A stretch of 6,243 bases of DNA, taken from assembly GCA_023435985.1 (NCBI GenBank), contig JAEZKY010000136.1, forward strand, positions 1-6,243. Reading direction: 5' to 3'. This document shows, one piece after another, positions 1-4,614 of the stretch. The position numbers and the translations under genes were made by a program. Origin of the DNA: Bacillota bacterium (GTDB lineage: Bacteria > Bacillota > Clostridia > Clostridiales > Clostridiaceae). The stretch's first letter is position 1. Each line of letters begins with the position of its first letter. Below the pieces are notes generated by a model. The model was given only the letters and a program-made list of their open reading frames with translations, searched no databases and was not told the DNA's origin.

Positions 1-225
1 ATCTTCCCTCATATTCTTTAACTTTTCTACTGCTAATTTGTCATTATCTAAATTAATAGCAACTACTCTATTTCTTTCATTTATCCCTATAGATTCCAAT
101 AACTTCATAGGAATTCTTAAGTTACCATTTACAATTCCACTATCATTTTTGTTCAGTGTGATTTTACGCTCCAAACATTCCCCCCTAAACTTAGTGGCAT
201 CATAAATCAAAATTTTCCCACTCAT
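1..225 (-). CDS. AbrB/SpoVT-type DNA-binding protein, 3' end outside window
   Basis: The reading frame starts at ATG 225-223 and stays open for 75 codons to the window edge, so the C-terminus is missing. The protein begins MSGKILIYDATKF. From about residue 30 it has the pattern of an AbrB/MazE/SpoVT swapped-hairpin domain: GIVNGNLRIPMKLLESIGI, then a turn, then a strand ending in DNDKLAVEKL. In this family, dimers of the domain bind DNA, as in transition-state regulators and antitoxins. The 29 residues before the domain are longer than in a minimal AbrB and hold one Cys, of unknown role. The ribosome binding site AGGGGG lies 6 bases before the ATG. Directly upstream is a cyclic-di-GMP-I riboswitch, so expression is probably tied to the motile/sessile switch. 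The domain call is made by eye; whether the protein is a global regulator or an antitoxin cannot be told without its C-terminus and downstream neighbour. Confidence 0.75.
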   Translation of the reverse strand, partial: MSGKILIYDATKFRGECLERKITLNKNDSGIVNGNLRIPMKLLESIGINERNRVVAINLDNDKLAVEKLKNMRED

Positions 226-234
226 TTTTTACCC

Positions 235-253
235 CCTATTTTTCCCAAATAGG
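235..253 (-). promoter_or_regulatory. Hairpin overlapping the AbrB-like gene's ribosome binding site
   Basis: On the minus strand CCTATTT (253-247) pairs perfectly with AAATAGG (241-235) around a GGGAA loop. The last three paired bases, AGG, are the first half of the AGGGGG ribosome binding site (237-232). No U-run follows, so this is not an intrinsic terminator. It is best read as the expression platform of the riboswitch acting on translation. The competing pairing GGCAAA (333-328) with TTTGCC (257-252) would pull the CC out of this hairpin. Function is inferred from base pairing only. Confidence 0.55.
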
Positions 254-260
254 CAAAGAC

Positions 261-340
261 TTGCAACTGGCTGCCATCCTTTCTAAGGTAAAGGCCCTTT
301 AGCTTTGCGTCACAGCTTTTCAACTGTTTTGCCAATTTAA
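261..340 (-). ncRNA. Cyclic-di-GMP-I (GEMM-I) riboswitch aptamer
   Basis: Read on the minus strand, the core starts with GGCAAA (333-328). Next is a 6-bp stem ACAGTT/AGCTGT closed by a GAAA tetraloop (327-312), then the hallmark GACGCAAAGC (311-302). A second arm follows, with GGGCC and a CCTT-AGA-AAGG hairpin tip, and the core ends in ATGGCAGCCAGTTGC (277-263). These are the conserved parts of the GEMM-I class: GNRA loop, GACGCAAAGC joining strand, receptor-like second arm and 3' GCAGCC...UUGC. The ligand-contacting bases expected from the known aptamer (G of GGCAAA, first A after GACGC, C of the final UUGC) all seem present. The outer P1 helix is weak and AU-rich with possible bulges. The aptamer ends about 36 bases before the AbrB-like start codon, in the same direction, so it belongs to that gene's leader. 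Confidence 0.9.
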
Positions 341-372
341 TTGTCGTACTTTAGTCCAAAAACTTTATTTTC

Positions 373-416
373 ATTATATACAACATATTGTAAATATCAC
401 ATTATCCATTTTTCAA
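373..416 (-). promoter_or_regulatory. Possible promoter for the riboswitch leader
   Basis: A perfect -10 hexamer TATAAT lies at 378-373 on the minus strand. It would start the transcript around 365, just upstream of the riboswitch. No good -35 stands at the usual distance: GTGATA (400-395) is 16 bases away and poor, while TTGAAA (416-411) fits better with an alternative -10 TACAAT. The -10 is convincing, the -35 is not. Confidence 0.4.
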
Positions 417-451
417 AGATCATCATTTTAATTACTACGTCAATTCTACAG

Positions 452-483
452 TGGATGCAGCAGATCTACATCCGTTTTTTTAG
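452..483 (+). terminator. Intrinsic-terminator-like hairpin on the plus strand
   Basis: On the plus strand GGATG-C-AG (453-460) pairs with CT-A-CATCC (466-473), with one C/A mismatch, around a short loop. It is followed by G and seven T. This is terminator-shaped only for plus-strand transcription, yet no plus-strand gene lies before it in the window. It may end an unseen small or antisense transcript, or be a leftover. Confidence 0.4.
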
Positions 484-497
484 TAGTATTGCGCAGT

Positions 498-550
498 AAA
501 AAATCGCAAATTCAATTTCTTGAATAATATGATTTTACAATTTGCTATTT
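498..550 (-). terminator. Probable terminator of the QueG-like gene
   Basis: Read on the minus strand, AAATAGCAAATT (550-539) pairs with AATTTGCGATTT (512-501), 11 of 12 positions, with a 26-base loop, and runs into TTTTTT (503-498). It lies about 58 bases after the stop of the 4Fe-4S gene and on its strand. The stem is AU-rich and the loop long, so termination may be weak. A second palindrome, AATGAATAT/ATATTCATT (588-612), overlaps the stop codon and may assist. Confidence 0.5.
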
Positions 551-607
551 ATTTTTAGTAATTCATAATATAAGAAAATGCATACTAAATGAATATAAAT
601 ATAATAT

Positions 608-1438
608 TCATTTTACATTATGCTGTTTAGGTATTCTAGATTCACAAGGTACATCTATCTGACATTTTCCACAACCATATCTTGGCTTATGTTTTTCCAT
701 TGTTTTGTCTAAAAATTCAGAGCATATAATATGATTTTTTCCATTTTCTATGGATATTGCATTGGCTGGACAATTTTTTACGCATTTACCGCACATTGAA
801 CAATATTCATATATATTTTCGTATTCTCTCTTATCAGGTGATAAATATAATTCTGTAATGATACTACCAAATCTTCCAGATATACCTTTGGGGGTTATAA
901 GTCCTTTAGAAAGCCCGAATGTTCCAAGTCCACATATAAAGGCAGCGTGTCTTTCAGACCAGTTGCTTGTAAATTTTTCTTCATGATTTGGATTATTAGC
1001 ATTCGACCAGAATCTTCCATCCAAAGTAGGTACGACACTATTATATCCTGCATTCATCAATTCAGACTTTAAATGTACACACAACTTATTTAACAAACTC
1101 TGACCTTCAATACGTCCATGAAGCCATTCTTCAGTAGGCCATGACATATTCCTTCTATTTCCTTTTCTAACTGCTTCGCTAAACGGTAAAAAAAATGATA
1201 TAACAGTCTTGGATTGTGGTAACCATTCTTTTGGAAGCATGAAGTGTTTTCCAATTACTGATGGTTGTTTCAATAATGTAAAGTGCTCATCATCCACAGA
1301 ACCAAATGCTAAAATTGGAGCTTCAAAAATTTTCATTCCTATAACTTTTTCCGAAATGGCTATTTCCTTTGCTATATAGTTATCTTGCGAACTCTCAACA
1401 AAGTCCTCTGCAGTTTTTATAAAATATTGTTTGTCCAT
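608..1438 (-). CDS. QueG-like (COG1600-type) iron-sulfur protein
   Basis: This 276-residue soluble protein has no signal peptide. Its C-terminal third carries a ferredoxin-type motif CSMCGKCVKNCP (Cys213, 216, 219, 223). A second group follows (Cys239, 256, 259, 265) in YGCGKCQIDVPCE, which resembles the FGCDxCQxxCP ending of epoxyqueuosine reductase. Residues 164-196 (HAAFICGLGTFGLSKG, then GRFGSIITE) match the conserved QueG stretch before the clusters. QueG itself is a cobalamin and 2x[4Fe-4S] enzyme that reduces epoxyqueuosine to queuosine in tRNA. This protein is shorter, lacks the C-terminal helical repeats of longer QueG proteins, and has a divergent N-terminal half, so it is more likely one of the QueG-like corrinoid/Fe-S reductases of anaerobes with unknown substrate. 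ATG 1438 is chosen because GGGGGG lies 8 bases upstream. It appears to stand alone, with its own promoter and terminator. Confidence 0.8.
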   Translation of the reverse strand: MDKQYFIKTAEDFVESSQDNYIAKEIAISEKVIGMKIFEAPILAFGSVDDEHFTLLKQPSVIGKHFMLPKEWLPQSKTVISFFLPFSEAVRKGNRRNMSWPTEEWLHGRIEGQSLLNKLCVHLKSELMNAGYNSVVPTLDGRFWSNANNPNHEEKFTSNWSERHAAFICGLGTFGLSKGLITPKGISGRFGSIITELYLSPDKREYENIYEYCSMCGKCVKNCPANAISIENGKNHIICSEFLDKTMEKHKPRYGCGKCQIDVPCESRIPKQHNVK

Positions 1439-1464
1439 CTGTTCTACCCCCCTATCTTATTTCT

Positions 1465-1491
1465 ATTATAACATACATATATTAAATGCAA
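1465..1491 (-). promoter_or_regulatory. Promoter of the QueG-like gene
   Basis: On the minus strand an extended -10, TG-T-TATAAT, sits at 1473-1465. A -35-like TTGCAT (1491-1486) lies 15 bases further up, slightly too close. The extended -10 can make up for the poor spacing. Transcription would begin near 1458, about 20 bases before the ATG, giving a very short leader that holds only the G-rich ribosome binding site. Confidence 0.55.
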
Positions 1492-1531
1492 TATATTCCA
1501 TATAAAAGCCTGTAAATGCATCACTCATAAC

Positions 1532-1560
1532 AAAAGGCACTTACATCTCTGCAAGTGCCT
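1532..1560 (-). terminator. Intrinsic terminator after the Ig-like surface gene remnant
   Basis: On the minus strand AGGCACTT (1560-1553) pairs perfectly with AAGTGCCT (1542-1535) around a 10-base loop and is followed by TTTTGTT. It begins only 10 bases after the TAA at 1572-1570. That spacing supports the view that 1570, not 1670, was the original end of the Ig-like gene. Confidence 0.75.
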
Positions 1561-1569
1561 ATATAAATA

Positions 1570-2191
1570 TTAATATTTTCTTATTTCATAAGATGTTACT
1601 TGATCGTGCACAACATCTTCCTCTACTGATATACTTGAATTAACTGTTTTATAAAACGGAATATGTTATTTAATTCTCATATTCCGTTTTAGTATTATAC
1701 CATTCTTTAAATTTAGCTGCTTCTGAAGCTGAAATATCAAAAACTTTCGTCTCTCCATCTATTAAACTTATTATTAATGTTGCTCCTGCCTTATTATCTG
1801 TAGGATAATCTGGATTTGTTGGATTCGAAGGCTCATCCTTTTTAGTTACATTAATCACACATGATGCACTTAAGTTATTTCCGTCTGCAGTAGTCGCAGT
1901 TATAGTGCAAGTTACTTCTTTTAACGCAGTTATTTTTATAATTTTTCCGTTTATATGATCTACTTCTATACTTGCCACAGTAGGATCACTTACTGTCCAT
2001 GTTACTCCTACTGCTGTTGTTGCTGCTGTTGCTGTTAATTCTGCTGAATCACCTACTGTTAAATTCATTGATGATTTATCTAATGCTATTGATTCATCAT
2101 ATGGTACTAATTGTCCATCTGCATCTATTGCATCTAGTCTAGTATAATTAGTGCCGCCTTCTGATGTTGTTATAATAACAGTGTAAAGAGT
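1570..2191 (-). pseudogene. 3' remnant of a Big_2 Ig-like surface protein, truncated and frameshifted
   Basis: The main frame runs from about 2191 to a stop at 1670. It encodes a Big_2 bacterial Ig-like domain (IALDKSSMNLTVGDSAELTA, VTWTVSDPTVASIE, then CTITATTADGN and ASCVINV), a Pro/Asn linker, and a C-terminal module ATLIISLIDGETKVFDIS ending in FKEWYN. A second frame from 1665 to a TAA at 1570 encodes FYKTVNSSISVEEDVVHD and VTSYEIRKY. As I recall them, clostridial surface proteins carry both pieces in one chain: xxGxxKEYDL...FxxWY followed by a strand ending SFEVxxY. Removing the 7 bases TAAATAA (1672-1666) would join them. A start at ATG 2260 is possible on paper, but it has no ribosome binding site and its first 23 residues are antisense of an unrelated fragment. 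No signal peptide or other N-terminal domain remains, so this is almost surely non-functional. Confidence 0.7.
1653..1690 (-). repeat. Perfect 13-bp inverted repeat at the frameshift
   Basis: AAAACGGAATATG and CATATTCCGTTTT (arms 1653-1665 and 1678-1690) are exact reverse complements around a 12-base loop. On the minus strand the hairpin ends in TTTT then ATAAAAC, so it could act as a weak terminator. It spans the premature stop at 1670-1672 and the frame change of the Ig-like remnant. It could have arisen together with the frameshift. Confidence 0.7.
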
Positions 2192-2382
2192 TCCGCAAAT
2201 GCTCTCAAAATTCTTGAAGATAAAGGTATAAATGTTTATGGCAACCCTAATGAAATTCATTGGATATTAGTCTATAATAAACGAACTTATAGTCTCGTTA
2301 AAGATGGTAAAAGAACAACCCCATTCAAAGATAAATCTGAATGGATTGCTGCAGTAAGTAAAAGATGCAAAGGATTTATTGA
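2189..2382 (+). other. Unidentified coding-like fragment, opposite orientation
   Basis: On the plus strand this stretch reads without stop for about 65 codons. The sequence is protein-like: ANALKILEDKGINVYGNP, then EIHWILVYNKRTYSLV, then KDKSEWIAAVSKRC. The other frames look like antisense sequence, some with stops. I do not recognise the family. It has no start codon with a ribosome binding site, and both borders abut unrelated broken genes on the minus strand: the Ig-like remnant near 2190 and the PEP-synthase remnant near 2383. It is probably an internal piece of a gene moved here by rearrangement. Past 2383 the frame stays open only as antisense of the conserved PEP-synthase N-terminus, ending at TAA near 2530. 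The evidence is open frame and composition only. Confidence 0.4.
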
Positions 2383-2499
2383 TTCTGGAACACGTATTCT
2401 ATCAATTTTAGATAATTCTCCAAGATTAGCACCTTTTCCACCTACTACTGAAAGTTTTAATTTATCAATTTCCTTGAAGCTTAACACATATAAACTCAT
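2383..2499 (-). pseudogene. 5' remnant of a PEP synthase / rifampicin phosphotransferase-like gene
   Basis: From ATG 2499 the first 39 codons read MSLYVLSFKEIDKL, then SVVGGKGANLGELSKI and IRVPE. This is the well-known N-terminus of the PEP synthase / pyruvate phosphate dikinase ATP-grasp domain, whose GGKGANLGEL loop belongs to the nucleotide-binding site. The next residues should be GFCVTT or similar. Instead the sequence breaks at 2383 into unrelated DNA and meets a stop at 2287. The family is about 800-900 residues long, so more than 95% is gone. The start codon overlaps the stop of the TetR-like remnant as ATGA, so the two genes once formed a coupled operon. Whether it was metabolic PEP synthase or the rifampicin-modifying relative cannot be decided from 39 residues. 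Confidence 0.8.
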
Positions 2500-2795
2500 A
2501 CATATTCATCATTATAAAAATTGTTTCTAAGCAGATTAATACACTTATCAAATCCTTTAAAAAAATCTTCGTAATTAACTTCTGTTTTATTTAATAATCA
2601 ATTCATATATCCATCAGTAAGCCAGTCAAGCATTTTCATAACCAGCTTTGGATCAATACCTTCTTTAACTTTTGAATGTTCCATGCCATCAAAAGCAATT
2701 TTCTTTCTAAAACCTTCGCCATTTGCTATAATAGCTTTTATATCTTCCTTTACTTTTTCATTACTAAATATTTTTCTCTCAATATCTATCCACTA
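2496..2795 (-). pseudogene. C-terminal remnant of a TetR-type regulator with internal stop
   Basis: One minus-strand frame from about 2792 to the TGA at 2498-2496 encodes about 98 codons. The pieces are IDIERKIFSNEKVKEDIKA, then GIDPKLVMKMLDWLTDGYMN, an in-frame TGA (2600-2598), and LLNKTEVNYEDFF, FDKCINLLRNNFY. This looks like the helical ligand-binding C-terminal half of a clostridial TetR/AcrR regulator. The N-terminal helix-turn-helix half is absent: the frame hits TAG at 2795 and runs into the 3' end of the tocopherol-cyclase-like gene. The stop overlaps the start of the PEP-synthase-like remnant (ATGA), which gives the original order regulator then PEP-synthase-like gene. Loss of the DNA-binding half plus the nonsense codon make it non-functional. 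Assignment is by overall pattern, since no motif here is unique to TetR. Confidence 0.6.
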
Positions 2796-3768
2796 AATTC
2801 ATATAATCCTTAGAGAATTCAATACCTGATGAAGTGCAAGTATCATTAAAAATTATACAATTTCTTTTTTTATCATAAAGCATTACCTTTAAATTTCCAT
2901 GAAGAGTTTCACTTGCTATAGGTATCATACTGCCATTGCAAGGTGCATATAACTTCATAAAATCTTCTTCTTTATAAGATCCTTCAATTTTAAGAGAATA
3001 CTTTTTATTATAAGTTTCTAAAATAATTTTTTCATTTTCACAATTAATTAAGAGATTACTTCTATTTATTGTTGTAAATTTACAAAATCTGCCTTTTGCA
3101 TATACTCCTATTAAAAAACCTGTAAAACTTTTGAGTTTAAAGGGAAGTGGTACATCTCCTATAGAGCATGTAACTGCTCCATCTCCATTTTCGAAAGAAT
3201 TTCCTTGAACCCAAATATAAGAATACGGGAAAGCTTTCCCCCAATTTTTTTCAATATATAACTTTCCTCCAGTGAAATCAATGTCTTTACCATTAATGCA
3301 AAGCTTCCCTCGTACAGTTCCGTCATCAGCACAAACCTGACTATAGCATTGCATAAAACCTAAATAATTATAGAACCCCATGCTACCAGGATTAATAATG
3401 CTATCTGGCCATTTTATAATGTTGTCAAAATGTAGTGTTCCAAATATCTTTTCATTCTGCTGGCTAATATTTAAATTAATTGCATTAATTGAAAAAGAAC
3501 TTTCTCCTACATTTAAATTAAATTTAGATTTACTTGCTTTAAACTCATCTTTCATAAATCTTAAATATTTAAAATTGTTCTCATTTCCTTTAAGTACTTG
3601 AATGAAGCTATGTGAAAATCCTTTTTTATTTGAAATAAATAAACCTGGAATAAAGCAATATGTATTACCTGTATATGGCTGCACAATCTTGAAATACCAG
3701 CCTTCAAAAAAAATTGACTTTTTATTCTTTCCATGATAAATATCAGGATTTCTAATAGCTTTAAACAC
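2779..3768 (-). CDS. Tocopherol-cyclase-family protein of unknown role
   Basis: This 329-residue protein has no signal peptide or membrane segment and is close to the usual family length. Family-like blocks are FFEGWYFK (20-27) near the N-terminus, INPGSMGFYNYLGFMQCYSQ (125-144), YIEKNWGKAFPYSYIWVQGN (171-190) with its NWG...FP...W.Q.N pattern, and ASETLHGNL (285-293). In plants and cyanobacteria, family members close the chromanol ring of tocopherol. Members in anaerobes have no known substrate and may bind or modify other hydrophobic molecules. Seven Cys are scattered without a metal-binding pattern. The start is GTG 3768, chosen because AGAGGTG stands 5 bases upstream. It is transcribed alone, behind an AT-rich leader with a palindrome. 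Its 3' end overlaps the broken end of the TetR-like remnant by about 15 bases, so a rearrangement junction lies there and no terminator is left. Confidence 0.8.
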   Translation of the reverse strand: MFKAIRNPDIYHGKNKKSIFFEGWYFKIVQPYTGNTYCFIPGLFISNKKGFSHSFIQVLKGNENNFKYLRFMKDEFKASKSKFNLNVGESSFSINAINLNISQQNEKIFGTLHFDNIIKWPDSIINPGSMGFYNYLGFMQCYSQVCADDGTVRGKLCINGKDIDFTGGKLYIEKNWGKAFPYSYIWVQGNSFENGDGAVTCSIGDVPLPFKLKSFTGFLIGVYAKGRFCKFTTINRSNLLINCENEKIILETYNKKYSLKIEGSYKEEDFMKLYAPCNGSMIPIASETLHGNLKVMLYDKKRNCIIFNDTCTSSGIEFSKDYMNLVDRY

Positions 3769-3798
3769 AAGAACACCTCTTTTTTTAATTTATAGGGA

Positions 3799-3824
3799 TA
3801 TAATAGCTTATAATGCCATATAAT
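3799..3824. repeat. Three TATAAT hexamers spaced exactly 10 bp apart
   Basis: On the plus strand TATAAT occurs at 3799-3804, 3809-3814 and 3819-3824, one helical turn apart, with differing 4-base spacers (AGCT, GCCA). It lies in the leader of the tocopherol-cyclase-like gene. It may be chance in AT-rich DNA, a plus-strand promoter cluster, or a phased bending or protein-binding element. Confidence 0.45.
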
Positions 3825-3834
3825 ATTCTTTAAT

Positions 3835-3852
3835 ATAACAGGTGTTATTATA
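3835..3852 (-). promoter_or_regulatory. Possible promoter and operator of the tocopherol-cyclase-like gene
   Basis: A minus-strand TATAAT (3852-3847) overlaps a palindrome with arms ATAACA and TGTTAT (3835-3840 and 3843-3848) around two central bases. A palindrome touching the -10 is a typical place for a repressor to bind. No clear -35 is present 17 bases upstream. The start would lie about 75 bases before the GTG. Confidence 0.35.
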
Positions 3853-3934
3853 CATTTTTTAAATATTTAAATTTTTATTAAAACATATTTTCAACTTTTC
3901 TTAGCTATTTTAAAATCTAATATTAAATTTCATT

Positions 3935-3976
3935 AAAGAAAAAACAGCCAATCAATAGATTAACTGTTTTTTCTTT
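3935..3976 (-). terminator. Intrinsic terminator of the lipoprotein gene
   Basis: AAAGAAAAAACAG (3935-3947) and CTGTTTTTTCTTT (3964-3976) are perfect reverse complements. An inner AATC/GATT pairing extends the stem. On the minus strand the hairpin ends in TTTTTTCTTT, 37 bases after the lipoprotein stop. The symmetric A and T runs would let it work in both directions. Confidence 0.8.
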
Positions 3977-4012
3977 GGAACTTAATAAATATTAAAAATC
4001 AAACGTTATAGA

Positions 4013-4561
4013 TTATTTTTTTAATTCTTGTTTTCCAGTTACAGAAGACGTACTATCCATATTAAATCCAGACTTAGCCGCATCGTCTTTAAAATAGACA
4101 TTTCCGTCAATCTTAGCGTCAATTAACTTAAAATCATTAGTGTCAACATATAAATCACCTTTAAAGGTTCCATGTTCAATACTAGCTTGTGGACTCTCAA
4201 TAGTTAATTTTGGTGCTGTTAAAGTAAATCTATTTGTAATATTACGATTGTCATCTTGAGTATAAAGAGCTAACTTTCTTTGTAAAAGTTCTTTTCCTGA
4301 ATCATCCTTCTTGCCATTCTTGAATTCACCTTCCAACACTAAATCCTTATCTAATGTCATGTCTTTCGTAATAGCGATGATCCACTTTCCGTCTTTGCTT
4401 ATAGCTTTAGTGAACACATCTGGATCACTTGTTACTGATGCCGATGCAGTAGCATCAGCTTTTGGTGCAGGTGCTTGTGCAGGTGCTGATTGTTTAGAAC
4501 CGCATCCAACTAATAATCCGGCAACCATAACGGAAGCCAATAATAATGCTTTAATTTTCAT
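4013..4561 (-). CDS. Small lipoprotein of unknown function
   Basis: This 182-residue protein has a lipoprotein signal peptide: MKIK, a hydrophobic core to residue 16, then the lipobox L17-V-G-C20. Cleavage and lipidation at Cys20 would anchor it to the outer face of the membrane. A flexible Ala/Pro/Ser/Thr linker (about 24-46) follows. The folded part starts near residue 48 and is polar. Residues 113-176 have short alternating strands (LTIES, SIEHGTF, GDLYVDT, LIDAKIDGNVYF, SVTG) that suggest stacked beta-solenoid turns. I recognise no catalytic motif or named family. The start ATG 4561 is supported by AGGGGG 7 bases upstream and by the signal peptide. It is monocistronic, with its own promoter-like sequence and a strong terminator. 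Its place after the polyprenyl synthase genes may be chance. Confidence 0.8.
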   Translation of the reverse strand: MKIKALLLASVMVAGLLVGCGSKQSAPAQAPAPKADATASASVTSDPDVFTKAISKDGKWIIAITKDMTLDKDLVLEGEFKNGKKDDSGKELLQRKLALYTQDDNRNITNRFTLTAPKLTIESPQASIEHGTFKGDLYVDTNDFKLIDAKIDGNVYFKDDAAKSGFNMDSTSSVTGKQELKK

Positions 4562-4586
4562 GAGTATTCCCCCTATTTTTTAATTT

Positions 4587-4614
4587 ATTATAATATAATT
4601 GAGGAAATTTCATA
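4587..4614 (-). promoter_or_regulatory. Possible promoter of the lipoprotein gene
   Basis: On the minus strand TATAAT (4592-4587) has a weak -35 TATGAA (4614-4609) 16 bases upstream. Transcription would start near 4580, giving a leader of about 20 bases with the AGGGGG ribosome binding site. The surroundings are so AT-rich that several other -10 matches exist. Confidence 0.4.

Noticed and set aside
235..253. The leader hairpin as an intrinsic terminator.
   Set aside because: It is followed by GGGTAAAAAATG, not by a U-run.
750..986. Plus-strand open frame of 78 codons.
   Set aside because: It lies wholly inside the iron-sulfur gene in antisense, has no ribosome binding site, and its composition mirrors the true frame.
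1666..1672. Programmed frameshifting between the two Ig-like frames.
   Set aside because: Both frames contain a stop within the 7-base gap, so a simple one-base slip cannot join them, and there is no slippery sequence.
2004..2046. GCA/ACA triplet run as a microsatellite phase-variation switch.
   Set aside because: Units are imperfect and in multiples of three, so slippage would not change frame; it simply encodes an Ala/Thr-rich strand of the Ig-like domain.
1670..2260. Reading the Ig-like frame as an intact 196-residue gene from ATG 2260.
   Set aside because: No ribosome binding site precedes 2260, there is no signal peptide, and the first 23 residues are antisense of a separate plus-strand coding-like fragment.
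2287..2499. A small complete 70-residue protein.
   Set aside because: The first 39 residues are the conserved N-terminus of a protein over ten times longer, and the remaining 31 are antisense of another fragment.
3380..3601. Plus-strand open frame of 73 codons.
   Set aside because: Antisense shadow of the tocopherol-cyclase-like gene.
3561..3776. Minus-strand open frame of 71 codons overlapping the tocopherol-cyclase-like start.
   Set aside because: Out-of-frame shadow; the other frame has the family motifs and the well-spaced ribosome binding site.
4311..4583. Plus-strand open frame of 90 codons.
   Set aside because: Antisense of the lipoprotein gene; the Ala-rich stretch is the reverse of the linker codons.
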